DNA of 64,000 nt from Methylophilaceae bacterium (GTDB taxonomy: Bacteria > Pseudomonadota > Gammaproteobacteria > Burkholderiales > Methylophilaceae): contig JAPKBG010000001.1 in assembly GCA_028823485.1 (NCBI GenBank), forward strand, positions 1-64,000, written 5' to 3'. The translations under genes and the position numbers were made by a program. How positions within the stretch are numbered: position 1 is the stretch's first letter; every line of letters begins with the position of its first letter. The notes below the pieces were generated by a model. It saw nothing but the letters and a program-made list of their open reading frames with translations, ran no database searches and was not told the origin of the DNA. Shown here piece after piece: positions 28,749 to 36,633 of this stretch.

Positions 28749-29006
28749 CGAATGTATTCCTCGTATCAAATTTGATCAAAAAGCGGTTCTAAATTCAGTC
28801 CCACTCCATGACAGCTATAATTTATAATTTGCTAGGCCTTCTGAAAACCTAATGGGTTGATGCTCGCTGGGCGACTCACCTGCAATTCTACTTACTTATG
28901 TACTTTTATTAAAACACCTTAATTGGTATGTTTTTATAAAACACTTAAGATATTAATGTTACCTCATAAGCGGAACTCAAAAAAATTTAAATAAATAACC
29001 CTATAG
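28749..29006. other. Apparently non-coding stretch
   Basis: AT-rich sequence with stops in all frames between the flavoprotein stub and the next minus-strand gene. I see no terminator, repeat or RNA signature. It may be residue of the decayed oxidoreductase gene. Confidence 0.5.
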
Positions 29007-29345
29007 TTATTTATTTTTCGCTACTATCGACTCAACATTCAAAGTTTTTTCTTTTGTCGTTACAATAATAATTGTTTCATTTTTTGTTAATACAAACTGA
29101 CATTGATCTCTCTCCATTGAAATACAGTTTACAACCTCCTTGTACCTTTCGTTGAAAATATCTTGCGCATAGAGGCTCGTGTCTTGAATTTGTTGATTGG
29201 GTACTGTTTTCCAGCCGTCATTGATCAAACTGTCCCTTACTGATGAATATGGCGCATTAATATATTGATCAAAACCAATCTCTTGAGCACTGGCAGGCAA
29301 AATAAATACTGCATTCCATAGGGTAAATATTAATAGTAGATTCAT
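29007..29345 (-). CDS. Small secreted hypothetical protein
   Basis: A 112-residue protein with a clear signal peptide (residues 1-20, cleavage after ASA before QEIGFDQY). The mature part is about 92 residues and contains two cysteines, in NCISMERDQCQF, likely a disulfide. The start of the mature part (INAPYSSVRDSLINDGWKTV) resembles small periplasmic proteins with a repeated beta-alpha unit, but I cannot name a family. It stands alone, divergent from the protease gene with about 245 AT-rich bases between. Confidence 0.65.
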   Translation of the reverse strand: MNLLLIFTLWNAVFILPASAQEIGFDQYINAPYSSVRDSLINDGWKTVPNQQIQDTSLYAQDIFNERYKEVVNCISMERDQCQFVLTKNETIIIVTTKEKTLNVESIVAKNK

Positions 29346-29590
29346 TTGATAATGCTTTCTATAAAAACTAGAGTCAAAAACTATGAGTTATCGCATGCAG
29401 AAAAGTTGCAAACTGGTATTTTCCACTTAAATACTTAACATCATCTTAATAAGAAAATCGCTTTTTTATAATATCATTACTGTTGACAATAACTACTTAA
29501 TTTGCTCCTGATAGGTAAACCTTTCTGGTTGGAGGTTGTCGTATTTAAATATTTTTGCAATTAATAGAAGTCTAAAGGGAAGTTATTTAT

Positions 29591-30598
29591 ATGAATCATC
29601 GTATTGTGATGTTATTAGGGTGTTTACTTTACGCACCCATTATTTTGGCTAGGCCCACTTTTGCTGAGACATTGGCATTGAGCCACTCTGTGGTGATGAT
29701 TACAACAGAGTTGCCAGACGGGCGTAATGGGCGTGGGTCTGGAGTGGTAGTGAGCAAAGAGTATGTAGCGACTAACTGCCATGTGATTGCAAATGCAGAC
29801 GGCGCTAATGTTGCTAAGTTTCGTCAAGGCTATAAGCCTGTCGCAATCAAAGCAGATTGGAAGCGAGACTTATGCTTACTTAAATTTGATGATTTACCAT
29901 TCAAGCCTGTTTCCTTGCGCGACAGCGCAACATTGCAGTATGAAGAGCCTGTTTTTAGCTTAAGCTTCCCGGGCGGCCAAAATGTTCCCCAACCTTCTTA
30001 TGGCAATATTAAGGCGACATACGCCTATGATGATAGCTTCATTGTTCGCTCTAGTGCTCCGTTTAACTTGGGCTCTAGTGGTGGCGCACTTTTTGATGAA
30101 CAACTCAATTTGATTGGAATTTCGACATTTAAAAGCCCGGGGAAGGGATATTACTACCACTTGCCTGCGGAATGGATTAAGGAGTTGATGGATGCGCCGG
30201 AAACTCATAGTTTAGCCACCAATGTCATTCCATTTTGGGCGCTACCTTTAGCACAAAGGCCTGCCTTTATGCGCGTAGTGATTCCATATAAAAATAAAAA
30301 CTGGAGTACACTTGAAGCTATTTCAAAACAATGGGTACAAGATGAGCCAACATCAGCAGACGCATTTTATTATTTAGGGGTTGCAGAAGAGGGTAATGGT
30401 AACCTTACAGAAGCTAAAAAACACTTAAGTAAAGCCGTTGTGCTAAATGCACGTGACCTGGATGCGATGGTCGCCCTTACTCGGGTGGCTTATGCACAAA
30501 AAGATATTAATGCACTTGAATCATTAGAAGCGCCAATCCGATTACTTGATAGTGATGCGGCTGATGTAGTTGTTATTCACATTAAAGCCTTGTATTAA
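29591..30598 (+). CDS. Secreted trypsin-like serine protease with C-terminal TPR-like repeats
   Basis: A 335-residue periplasmic protein with a signal peptide ending near residue 25 (TFAE). The protease domain (about 27-200) has a complete catalytic triad: His64 in VATNCHVI, Asp93 in WKRDLCLLKF and Ser163 in LGSSGGALFD, as in DegP/HtrA-type S1C folds. There is no PDZ domain. Residues about 245-325 form helical tetratricopeptide-like repeats (ADAFYYLGVAEEGNGNLTEA, AKKHLSKAVVLNARDLDAMV), which may dock a partner. Two tiny ORFs follow at 32 bp and 16 bp spacing. The substrate is unknown. Confidence 0.85.
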   Translation: MNHRIVMLLGCLLYAPIILARPTFAETLALSHSVVMITTELPDGRNGRGSGVVVSKEYVATNCHVIANADGANVAKFRQGYKPVAIKADWKRDLCLLKFDDLPFKPVSLRDSATLQYEEPVFSLSFPGGQNVPQPSYGNIKATYAYDDSFIVRSSAPFNLGSSGGALFDEQLNLIGISTFKSPGKGYYYHLPAEWIKELMDAPETHSLATNVIPFWALPLAQRPAFMRVVIPYKNKNWSTLEAISKQWVQDEPTSADAFYYLGVAEEGNGNLTEAKKHLSKAVVLNARDLDAMVALTRVAYAQKDINALESLEAPIRLLDSDAADVVVIHIKALY

Positions 30599-30630
30599 TC
30601 TAATTACTATAAAAAGGAAAATAAAAGGCA

Positions 30631-30801
30631 ATGAAGCTAAAAAGATATGCGGAACTAAGCTCACTAGAGCAAATGGTAGCGAATACATGTTTTTGTAAAC
30701 TGCGTGAGCGTTGTGAAGATAAAAATAGCAGTGAGTGTATGCGCCATCGTAATATTGTCGCAGAATTTATGACTAAGAAATCTAATAAGCTAGATAAGTA
30801 A
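30631..30801 (+). CDS. Small cysteine-containing hypothetical protein
   Basis: A 56-residue ORF starting at ATG 30631 with an AAAAGG site just upstream, 32 bp after the protease stop. Cysteines sit at 20, 22, 28 and 36 (TCFCKLRERC and SECMRH), an arrangement that could bind a metal. The protein is charged and has no signal or membrane segment. No family is recognised. Position and spacing suggest it is cotranscribed with the protease and the following membrane peptide. Confidence 0.5.
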   Translation: MKLKRYAELSSLEQMVANTCFCKLRERCEDKNSSECMRHRNIVAEFMTKKSNKLDK

Positions 30802-30817
30802 GCACTGGGAGCTACGT

Positions 30818-30970
30818 TTGGGAAATGAAGAAAAAGTTCAGCAGCTACTTGAGACTAATAATGCGAAGCTGAGTGAAATCAACACTAATATGCAGAAAGT
30901 ATTTTGGATAGTAGCTATATTTGCATTGTTATATTTTGGATTATTGATTTACTTATTTTTAATCAAGTAA
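30818..30970 (+). CDS. Small coiled-coil/membrane-anchored protein
   Basis: A 50-residue ORF. TTG 30818 is chosen because GGGAG (30807-30811) lies six bases before it. Residues 2-26 are hydrophilic with heptad-like spacing (EEKVQQLLETNNAKLSEINT), and residues 28-49 form one membrane helix (VFWIVAIFALLYFGLLIYLF). This resembles short coiled-coil anchors that hold partners at the membrane. It lies 16 bp after the previous small ORF. No family is recognised. Confidence 0.5.
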   Translation: MGNEEKVQQLLETNNAKLSEINTNMQKVFWIVAIFALLYFGLLIYLFLIK

Positions 30971-31119
30971 TGTTTCCAGTTTAGCTATGTGATTTAACCT
31001 TAACCTTCCAGGTATTAATTATAGCAACCATAGAATTTATAAAATATGGTGCTAAATATACTGCAGCCTCAGATGTATAAAGCCCATATAGATCTTATCT
31101 ATATACACTAGGAAATTAA

Positions 31120-31740
31120 ATGGAGCGCATTGCATTAATTATTATTATTGTATTTTTTTCTGAATTCGTAATGGCAGTTGAAGAGCCAAAATATGTTGTA
31201 CTAGAAAAATCAGAGTCCTTTGAGTTGCGCGCTTATAACCCAAGGATTATTGCAGAAACTTGGATCTCTGGAAACCTAAATGATGCTTCAAGGGCAGGTT
31301 TTAGACTAATTGCAGATTATATTTTTGGAAATAATACGGCAGCTACATTAGGTAATCAAGAGATTAGTTTAACTGCGCCAGTAACAACAGAGGTGGAGCA
31401 AAGATCAGAGAAGATAAGTATGACAGCTCCTGTAATAATGGAGGAGACTGAAGGAAAGTGGCGAATGCATTTTGTTATGCCTCGCGAATATACAATGGAA
31501 ATCTTACCAAAACCAAACAACCCTGCTGTGACCTTAAGAGAACTGCCAAGCGAAAATTATGCAGTGATTCGATTTTCTTGGCTTACTGGTGAAGAGAGAG
31601 TCACTAAAAAAACGGCTGAATTAATTGCTTGGTTGGCAACTAAAAATATTATCCCAACAGGCAACCCTGAGCTAGCGCGCTACAATCCGCCATGGACACC
31701 GCCTTTTTGGCGACGAAATGAAGTGATAGTTCGTTACTAG
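31120..31740 (+). CDS. SOUL haem-binding family protein
   Basis: A 206-residue protein with an N-terminal hydrophobic signal (residues 4-18, cleavage near VMA). The SOUL/HEBP-like domain follows: EEPKYVVLEKSESFELRAY, two copies of the L/MTAPV motif (SLTAPVTTEV, SMTAPVIMEE), the MHFVMPREYTMEILPKPNNP stretch and the typical end LARYNPPWTPPFWRRNEV. Bacterial members are presumed haem or porphyrin binders in the periplasm; the function is not established. It stands alone, followed by a broken PatB-type gene. Confidence 0.92.
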   Translation: MERIALIIIIVFFSEFVMAVEEPKYVVLEKSESFELRAYNPRIIAETWISGNLNDASRAGFRLIADYIFGNNTAATLGNQEISLTAPVTTEVEQRSEKISMTAPVIMEETEGKWRMHFVMPREYTMEILPKPNNPAVTLRELPSENYAVIRFSWLTGEERVTKKTAELIAWLATKNIIPTGNPELARYNPPWTPPFWRRNEVIVRY

Positions 31741-31768
31741 GAGTTACGATACAACCAACTAATTTTAA

Positions 31769-31954
31769 TTAACCTGAGTTTAAGAGTGCAATATTAACCC
31801 GCTGTAAAGCTCCAGAAATCACTTGTTTTGGTGCGGCAATACGTATGCGCATAAAACTGCTGCCAGCTTCACCAAATAGACTTTCTGGGCTTAATCCGAG
31901 ACCAGCTTGATGGTCGAAAAAGCTTTTAAGCGTAGCATCAGACACGCCTAACTA
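31769..31954 (-). pseudogene. C-terminal fragment of PatB/MalY-type C-S lyase (aminotransferase fold)
   Basis: On the minus strand 31769-31954 encodes LGVSDATLKSFFDHQAGLGL, SPESLFGEAGSSFMRIRIAA and ALQRVNIAL to a stop. This is the recognisable end of class I/II aminotransferase-fold cystathionine beta-lyases (usual form GLSPGSLFGEAGxGFMRIN). A stop lies just upstream in frame and nothing further matches, so over 85% of the gene is missing. It cannot be functional. Confidence 0.8.
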
Positions 31955-32192
31955 TCTGCAGTCTAAACATAATAAATAGATTTATGTTTCTTTTATTTAT
32001 ACTTACCCCCAAAAGCACCTCAATAAACTCCATGTTTAGAAGCAGTCGATTCAATTAAGCACTGGTGATGTTTTTCAGTTCTTCTTTATGTGTGCAGAAG
32101 AATCGTTTCGATATGTTTTACTAACATGTTGAAATTAAGGCAGCTTATTAATAAGATGAACTACGATAAATTTTTTTAATAGGAGTTTAACC

Positions 32193-32624
32193 ATGCATAC
32201 AGTTACTCAGGCATTAATTCAATACTCTCGTACACACCTCTTCGCAGTGATGATGGGGACAGCGTCATTCGGCGTCTCGGCAGCCGAGATGAATGTCACC
32301 CTCGACGGCAAACAGGAAGTGCCATCTGTTACAACCATGGCTTCTGGCACAGCAAATTTCATTTTGAAAGATGACATGTCTCTTTCGGGCAGTGTCATAA
32401 CAAAAGGTATTAAAGCAACCATGGCACACATTCATGCAGGCATTGTGGGGACTAATGGATTCGTCGCCGTCCCGCTCACGATGCAAGGAGACAGCGAATG
32501 GATTGTGCCAGATGGTACTATATTAACGGCTGAGCAAATTACTACCCTCAAGGAGGGCGGTATGTATGTCAATGTACATAGCGATGCATATAAAGGCGGG
32601 GAAATCCGCGGCCAGCTTAAGTAA
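32193..32624 (+). CDS. Secreted CHRD-domain protein
   Basis: A 143-residue protein with a signal peptide (to about residue 31, VSAAE). A complete CHRD domain follows: LDGKQEVPSVTTMASGTANF, AHIHAGIVGTNGFVAVPL and the end YVNVHSDAYKGGEIRGQL. CHRD domains are found in chordin and many bacterial exported proteins of unknown role. A good AGGAG site precedes the ATG. By eye the gene is richer in G and C than the very AT-rich flanks, compatible with a different history. No operon partner is seen. Confidence 0.9.
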   Translation: MHTVTQALIQYSRTHLFAVMMGTASFGVSAAEMNVTLDGKQEVPSVTTMASGTANFILKDDMSLSGSVITKGIKATMAHIHAGIVGTNGFVAVPLTMQGDSEWIVPDGTILTAEQITTLKEGGMYVNVHSDAYKGGEIRGQLK

Positions 32625-33203
32625 CTGCGAGCGACGCAACCAGACCTGTCGCGCCGCTTCCAGTGCAACTTTACCCTAACCAGGCGTTAGTTTGAAATCA
32701 AACTCACAAGAATTGCTCGAATGTTCTTTGTAAAAAATTGAACCTATTATTGGATTTAATATTTGAACTAAGGGACTTCCAGTCGTCCCTCTTTTATGGG
32801 TTCGGTAGCTACTGCTTCAATAAGTTTTACTACCACTTTTTTAGTACCTGCTTGAGCTATCTCTTCTCTCATTAGTTTTAGTGATTATTAGAAATATATA
32901 AACGTTAAATTCTAGTCTTTTTTATTTTCATTTACGAGGGTCCCCGATTAATAAACACAGTAGATATTGACTTTAAAATATTGTTCTAACGAGCCACTCT
33001 CACACACCTATGTATAAACTCTTTAGGAACTAATATATTAATATTAATTATACGCAACCTATTGAATATGCTCAACTTTACATAACTTACCCATTAATCT
33101 TCTTTAGATACTAACCAATTAATAATGTTAGGTTAACTACTGTTTAAAAGTTAATTTTTTTCTGTCCTTTATCCATCAATATCATTTATTAAGCGCCCAC
33201 CTT
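32625..33203. other. Long AT-rich intergenic stretch with one weak hairpin
   Basis: No convincing gene here. A possible terminator lies at 32771-32794 (AGGGAC with GTCCCT, eight-base loop, then CTTTT), 146 bp after the CHRD stop. A 34-codon minus-strand frame (32768-32872, MREEIAQAGTKKVVVKLIEA) has protein-like composition and may be the tail of a lost gene, but I cannot name it. Confidence 0.4.
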
Positions 33204-33533
33204 CTAATGGCTCTTTAGTAAGCCAACTATTTCCTCTTGTTGCACACACGGTTGCGAAGAACTAATACTATTCTCGCTCAGAGCAAGCTTTATCCTTTGT
33301 AGCGTTGCAATACCCTCTGGTAATTAATGATTTCGATGCGAATCATGAATACGAATTAATACAACTTTCAATAATGTATTTTGATCATTTGTAAAATCAA
33401 AATAATCATCCAACCACCAGGTGAAAACCTCAAGCGAATTGTTGAATTTTTTTACCAAGCCACAGCCAATGATTGAACAAGCAAGTAAAACAATGGATAG
33501 GCATCGAAGTGCAAACGTTACTTTAGGAATCAT
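33204..33533 (-). pseudogene. DUF6279 lipoprotein gene with in-frame stop and lost 3' end
   Basis: ATG 33533 starts a lipoprotein signal (SIIGC) followed by the DUF6279 opening: LVKKFNNSLEVFTWWLDDYF. It is interrupted by TAA at 33324-33326, exactly where relatives have HRxxELP, here HRNH-stop-LPEG. The same frame continues (LPEGIATLQRIKLALSENSI, then SQPCVQQEEI) to another stop at 33204. Family members are around 270-300 residues, so the remainder has been lost. DUF6279 proteins are lipoproteins of unknown function. Confidence 0.75.
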
Positions 33534-33609
33534 ATACCCCAGCCTGTTTTGTAAAACAGTGAGCTTTAAACACATGCATTCAAGCCATAAGTCAAATGAT
33601 GTATGTTGT

Positions 33610-34941
33610 TTAGTGGTTGCTAGCCTGTTCCGATGACTGTGTTACACGCCAAATCTTGTTACCAACATCATCGGCTACAAGCAATCCACCATTATGATCA
33701 ACCAATACACCAACAGGTCTGCCTTGCGCCTGACCCTTATCATTTAAAAATCCTGTTAAAACGTCTAAAGGCAAACCAGAAGGTTTGCCTTCTTTAAATG
33801 GAACAAAAATAACTTTATAACCGCTAAAAGGTTTTCTGTTCCATGAACCATGTTGGCCTATAAACATACCGTTTCTGAATACCCCATTCAGATGAACTTC
33901 ATTAGAATAAGCTAAACCTAATGATGCGGTATGCGGCCCAAGTGCATAATCTGGGTGAATGGCACGCGCCACTAGTTCTGGATTTTGTGGCTTAACACGT
34001 TGGTCAACATGCTGGCTAAAGTAGCTGTACGGCCAGCCATAAAAACCACCGTCCTTTACTGATGTTAAATAATCGGGCACCAAGTCGCTCCCGATCTGAT
34101 CTCGCTCATTCACAACAACCCAAAGCGAATTAGTCAGTGGCTCCCATGCCATGCCATTTGGGTTGCGTAGACCTGATGCAAAAACACGATGCTTACCTGA
34201 ATCAATATCCAGTTCCCATATAGCTGCTCTGCCAACTTCATTATCCATGCCTTTCTCACCAATATTACTGTTAGAGCCAACGGTTATGTATAACTTAGAG
34301 CCATCTTGGCTAGCAATCATATTTTTAGTCCAATGATAATTAATCGATCCAGCAGGCAAATCAAGGACTTTAGTGCCTTTACCAATGATTTTAGTTTCAC
34401 CGGCACTATATGCATATCGAATTACCGCATCCGTATTGGCAACATAAAAATCATCACCAATTAGCGACATACCAATTGGTGAATTTAAGTCTTGAAGAAA
34501 AACTTTTTGTTCGTCGACCACACCATCCTTATTCAGATCACGCAATAATATGATGCGATTGGCACTTGCAACACTAGCGCCTGCCTTTGCCATGAATTTA
34601 CTTGTAATCCAACTACGAAAACCACTTTCTTTATTAGACTTTGCCGGTGCGTTTGATTCCGCCACCAATACATCACCATTTGGCAAAGCATACAACCAGC
34701 GAGGATGTTGAAGGTTGCCTGCATAAAGGTTGATGGTTAATCCTTCAGTAACTTGGGGCTTAACTCCACTTGGCCAACCAACTGCTGTTGCGATATGAAC
34801 AGTTGGAATAATAGATTCTTTGGGTGGAGGTAGTAGTGGTTTAGGCCCCATGCCATCAGTGACTGAAAGTTTCGCTGAACGGCCACAAGCACTGAGAATG
34901 ATTGCAAAAACACAAATTAGTACAAAGCTAAATAAGCGCAT
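33610..34941 (-). CDS. Glucose/sorbosone dehydrogenase-like beta-propeller lipoprotein
   Basis: A 443-residue exported protein with lipobox LSACG (Cys19), so probably membrane-anchored in the periplasm. The body is a six-bladed propeller of the PQQ-dependent soluble glucose/L-sorbosone dehydrogenase family: LQHPRWLYALPNGDVLVAES, NRIILLRDLNKDGVVDEQ, YHWTKNMIASQDGSKLYITV, FASGLRNPNGMAWEPLTNSL and FIGQHGSWNRKPFSGYKV are typical. Members oxidise aldoses at the periplasmic face. PQQ is widely available in methylotrophs, but substrate and cofactor use are inferred. The frame is intact. Confidence 0.88.
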   Translation of the reverse strand: MRLFSFVLICVFAIILSACGRSAKLSVTDGMGPKPLLPPPKESIIPTVHIATAVGWPSGVKPQVTEGLTINLYAGNLQHPRWLYALPNGDVLVAESNAPAKSNKESGFRSWITSKFMAKAGASVASANRIILLRDLNKDGVVDEQKVFLQDLNSPIGMSLIGDDFYVANTDAVIRYAYSAGETKIIGKGTKVLDLPAGSINYHWTKNMIASQDGSKLYITVGSNSNIGEKGMDNEVGRAAIWELDIDSGKHRVFASGLRNPNGMAWEPLTNSLWVVVNERDQIGSDLVPDYLTSVKDGGFYGWPYSYFSQHVDQRVKPQNPELVARAIHPDYALGPHTASLGLAYSNEVHLNGVFRNGMFIGQHGSWNRKPFSGYKVIFVPFKEGKPSGLPLDVLTGFLNDKGQAQGRPVGVLVDHNGGLLVADDVGNKIWRVTQSSEQASNH

Positions 34942-35296
34942 GATTCTCTCTAAAATTTATATTCTTTGAATAAAGACAGTATTAATATGGAAATGATTAA
35001 CATCACAGAATTATCACGCTCTGACGAGGCTTAACGTGCGTGGGCGTCAATCCAATATGACCTATAACCAACTATTATTAAAAAATAATTTAAATTTAAT
35101 AATGAGTTGTTATACACAAATCCAAGAGCTAACTAGCAAACAAAAAAACTAAAATGGTGTTACAAGTATATTTAGTGTAGCAGTTAACAGTGTGTGAATA
35201 TATGCAATATCAAGAATAAAACACAGACTAGATATCTCCATTGGGGACAAAGTGGACCGGCGACTTCTAAGACTTAACTAATGCTAACCTTAACAG
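34942..35296. other. AT-rich intergenic region, nothing recognised
   Basis: About 355 bases of AT-rich sequence between two minus-strand genes, presumably holding the promoter of the sugar-dehydrogenase-like gene. No ORF, repeat or hairpin with a T run stands out. Confidence 0.5.
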
Positions 35297-35950
35297 TCAT
35301 TCGGTATTAGAGATTTTAGACCCGCCGCATTTCTGCCAGACACTACTAAGCCAGTGCTGCTGTGGAGGTGGCAGCCCTAGTGGACGATAGTAGTACTCCA
35401 ACTCAGAGAATGCTGCAGCTTCAAGAAACGTACGCCATGATTTGAGGTCATGATATGCCCCATATCGACCTAGATTCCAGCCCTCTTCATTATTGCCCCT
35501 TGGGTTTGAAGTGAATAGAACGCCATTGGGCTTAAGTGCTGCATGCAGTTCGCTCAATACGCGTGGGAGTTCTTGGCATGGTATGTGGAACATTGAAGCA
35601 TTGGCGAAAATGCCATCGAAGCGGCAAGATGGTAGATTCAGTGCAAGAAAATCCTGCTCCCATACCTCGCAACCACCATGCTCACGAGCCATAGTGACGA
35701 ACGGAGAGGAGCCGTCTAAACCAATCGGCTCGTGGCCTAAGGCTCGAAATGTTAGCAAGTCTCGCCCAGGACCACATCCGAAATCGAGAATAGACAGCGG
35801 CGGAACACCACTTATGTGCCGTAGAAGTGCGGTGATATTCTGTTTCACATCATGGTCACGCGTACCATCCCAAAACTCGTCAGCACGCTCGTTATAATGC
35901 TCTAGCGTCTTTGTAGCAATAAATGTCATATCATTCATGGCTTGTTTCAT
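35297..35950 (-). CDS. Class I SAM-dependent methyltransferase
   Basis: A 217-residue cytosolic protein with a Rossmann-type methyltransferase core: motif I ILDFGCGPGRDLL near residue 54, an acidic residue at the end of strand 2 in GHEPIGLDGSSPF, and motif post-II FDGIFANASMFHIP near 110. The substrate is not predictable. The open frame allows starts at codon 1, 5 or 8 (three nearby methionines); the first is used. By eye it is more GC-rich than neighbouring DNA, which may reflect transfer. The frame is intact. Confidence 0.85.
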   Translation of the reverse strand: MKQAMNDMTFIATKTLEHYNERADEFWDGTRDHDVKQNITALLRHISGVPPLSILDFGCGPGRDLLTFRALGHEPIGLDGSSPFVTMAREHGGCEVWEQDFLALNLPSCRFDGIFANASMFHIPCQELPRVLSELHAALKPNGVLFTSNPRGNNEEGWNLGRYGAYHDLKSWRTFLEAAAFSELEYYYRPLGLPPPQQHWLSSVWQKCGGSKISNTE

Positions 35951-36038
35951 CGTGATATTTTGGTTCCTAGGATAGTGCTAATGTTTGAATCTCGTTATGA
36001 ACTCCACTTGAACAACGGGATAGAGTGTATATTGCTAC

Positions 36039-36287
36039 TCAAGGTAGTGTGCCAGTTAGAAGCCTTACAATTACCCAAGTCCAAATTGCTATCCAAATAA
36101 AACCAAATACTTTTATTTGAGATAATCGTACTTGAGAATTAAAGCCTTTGGGAACCATCTTTAATTTCCGCATGAGTTCAAACTGAAAGTTCAGAAAGCC
36201 CTGAAACCCACTCGGCTTCCCTACGAGCCATAAGCCGAAAAGAAAGGGAATAACTAATGGAATGTGGTTAGTGAAATTATTGTTCAT
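36039..36287 (-). CDS. Small two-helix membrane protein, unrecognised
   Basis: An 82-residue ORF with hydrophobic segments at about residues 9-23 (IPLVIPFLFGLWLVG) and 57-78 (IKVFGFIWIAIWTWVIVRLL), separated by a basic loop. AGGG precedes the ATG on the minus strand. No family is recognised. It lies between a methyltransferase gene and a relic-containing gap. The protein-like hydrophobic pattern supports reality, but expression is unproven. Confidence 0.5.
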   Translation of the reverse strand: MNNNFTNHIPLVIPFLFGLWLVGKPSGFQGFLNFQFELMRKLKMVPKGFNSQVRLSQIKVFGFIWIAIWTWVIVRLLTGTLP

Positions 36288-36498
36288 TGGGCCCTAACAG
36301 TTGATATAGAAATGCTACATTTAAGTTTTTATTGTAATAGAAGAACACTATTGATGGGGAAGATATTGTCTTATTAAAAAAAGGTATACAATAGGCACAG
36401 ACGGTTTTGGGGGGGGGCGCTAAATGTGTCGAATCAAAATAATTAAATAAAAATAAACTGTTACATGTTTTTAATGTGATGTTTAGTGTTGGCGTTCG

Positions 36499-36597
36499 AC
36501 TCCAGAAAACGGCCAACTTAATTATCTCGGTAATGATTGGATTTGCGAAAAAGGCTATTACAAATCAGTTAAAGAATGCAACTTAGTGGTGAGGTAA
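36499..36597 (+). pseudogene. Tail of a W/C-repeat secreted protein
   Basis: The frame from 36499 to the TAA at 36595 reads TPENGQLNYLGNDWICEKGY, then YKSVKECNLVVR. This matches the repeat unit of some secreted proteins (PxNAxLxxxGxxWxCxxGYxxxxxxC), cut off at both ends and with no start codon. It is the only coding-like piece in 36288-36633. The same gap contains a run of nine G (36409-36417). Confidence 0.5.
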
Positions 36598-36633
36598 TCC
36601 CCCATGTTTTATTTTCTACAATATGCCAGTAGA

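Noticed and set aside
31965-31992. AT-only hairpin (AAACATAA with TTATGTTT)
   Set aside because: No GC pairs, so unlikely to act as a terminator, and not near a stop on the correct strand.
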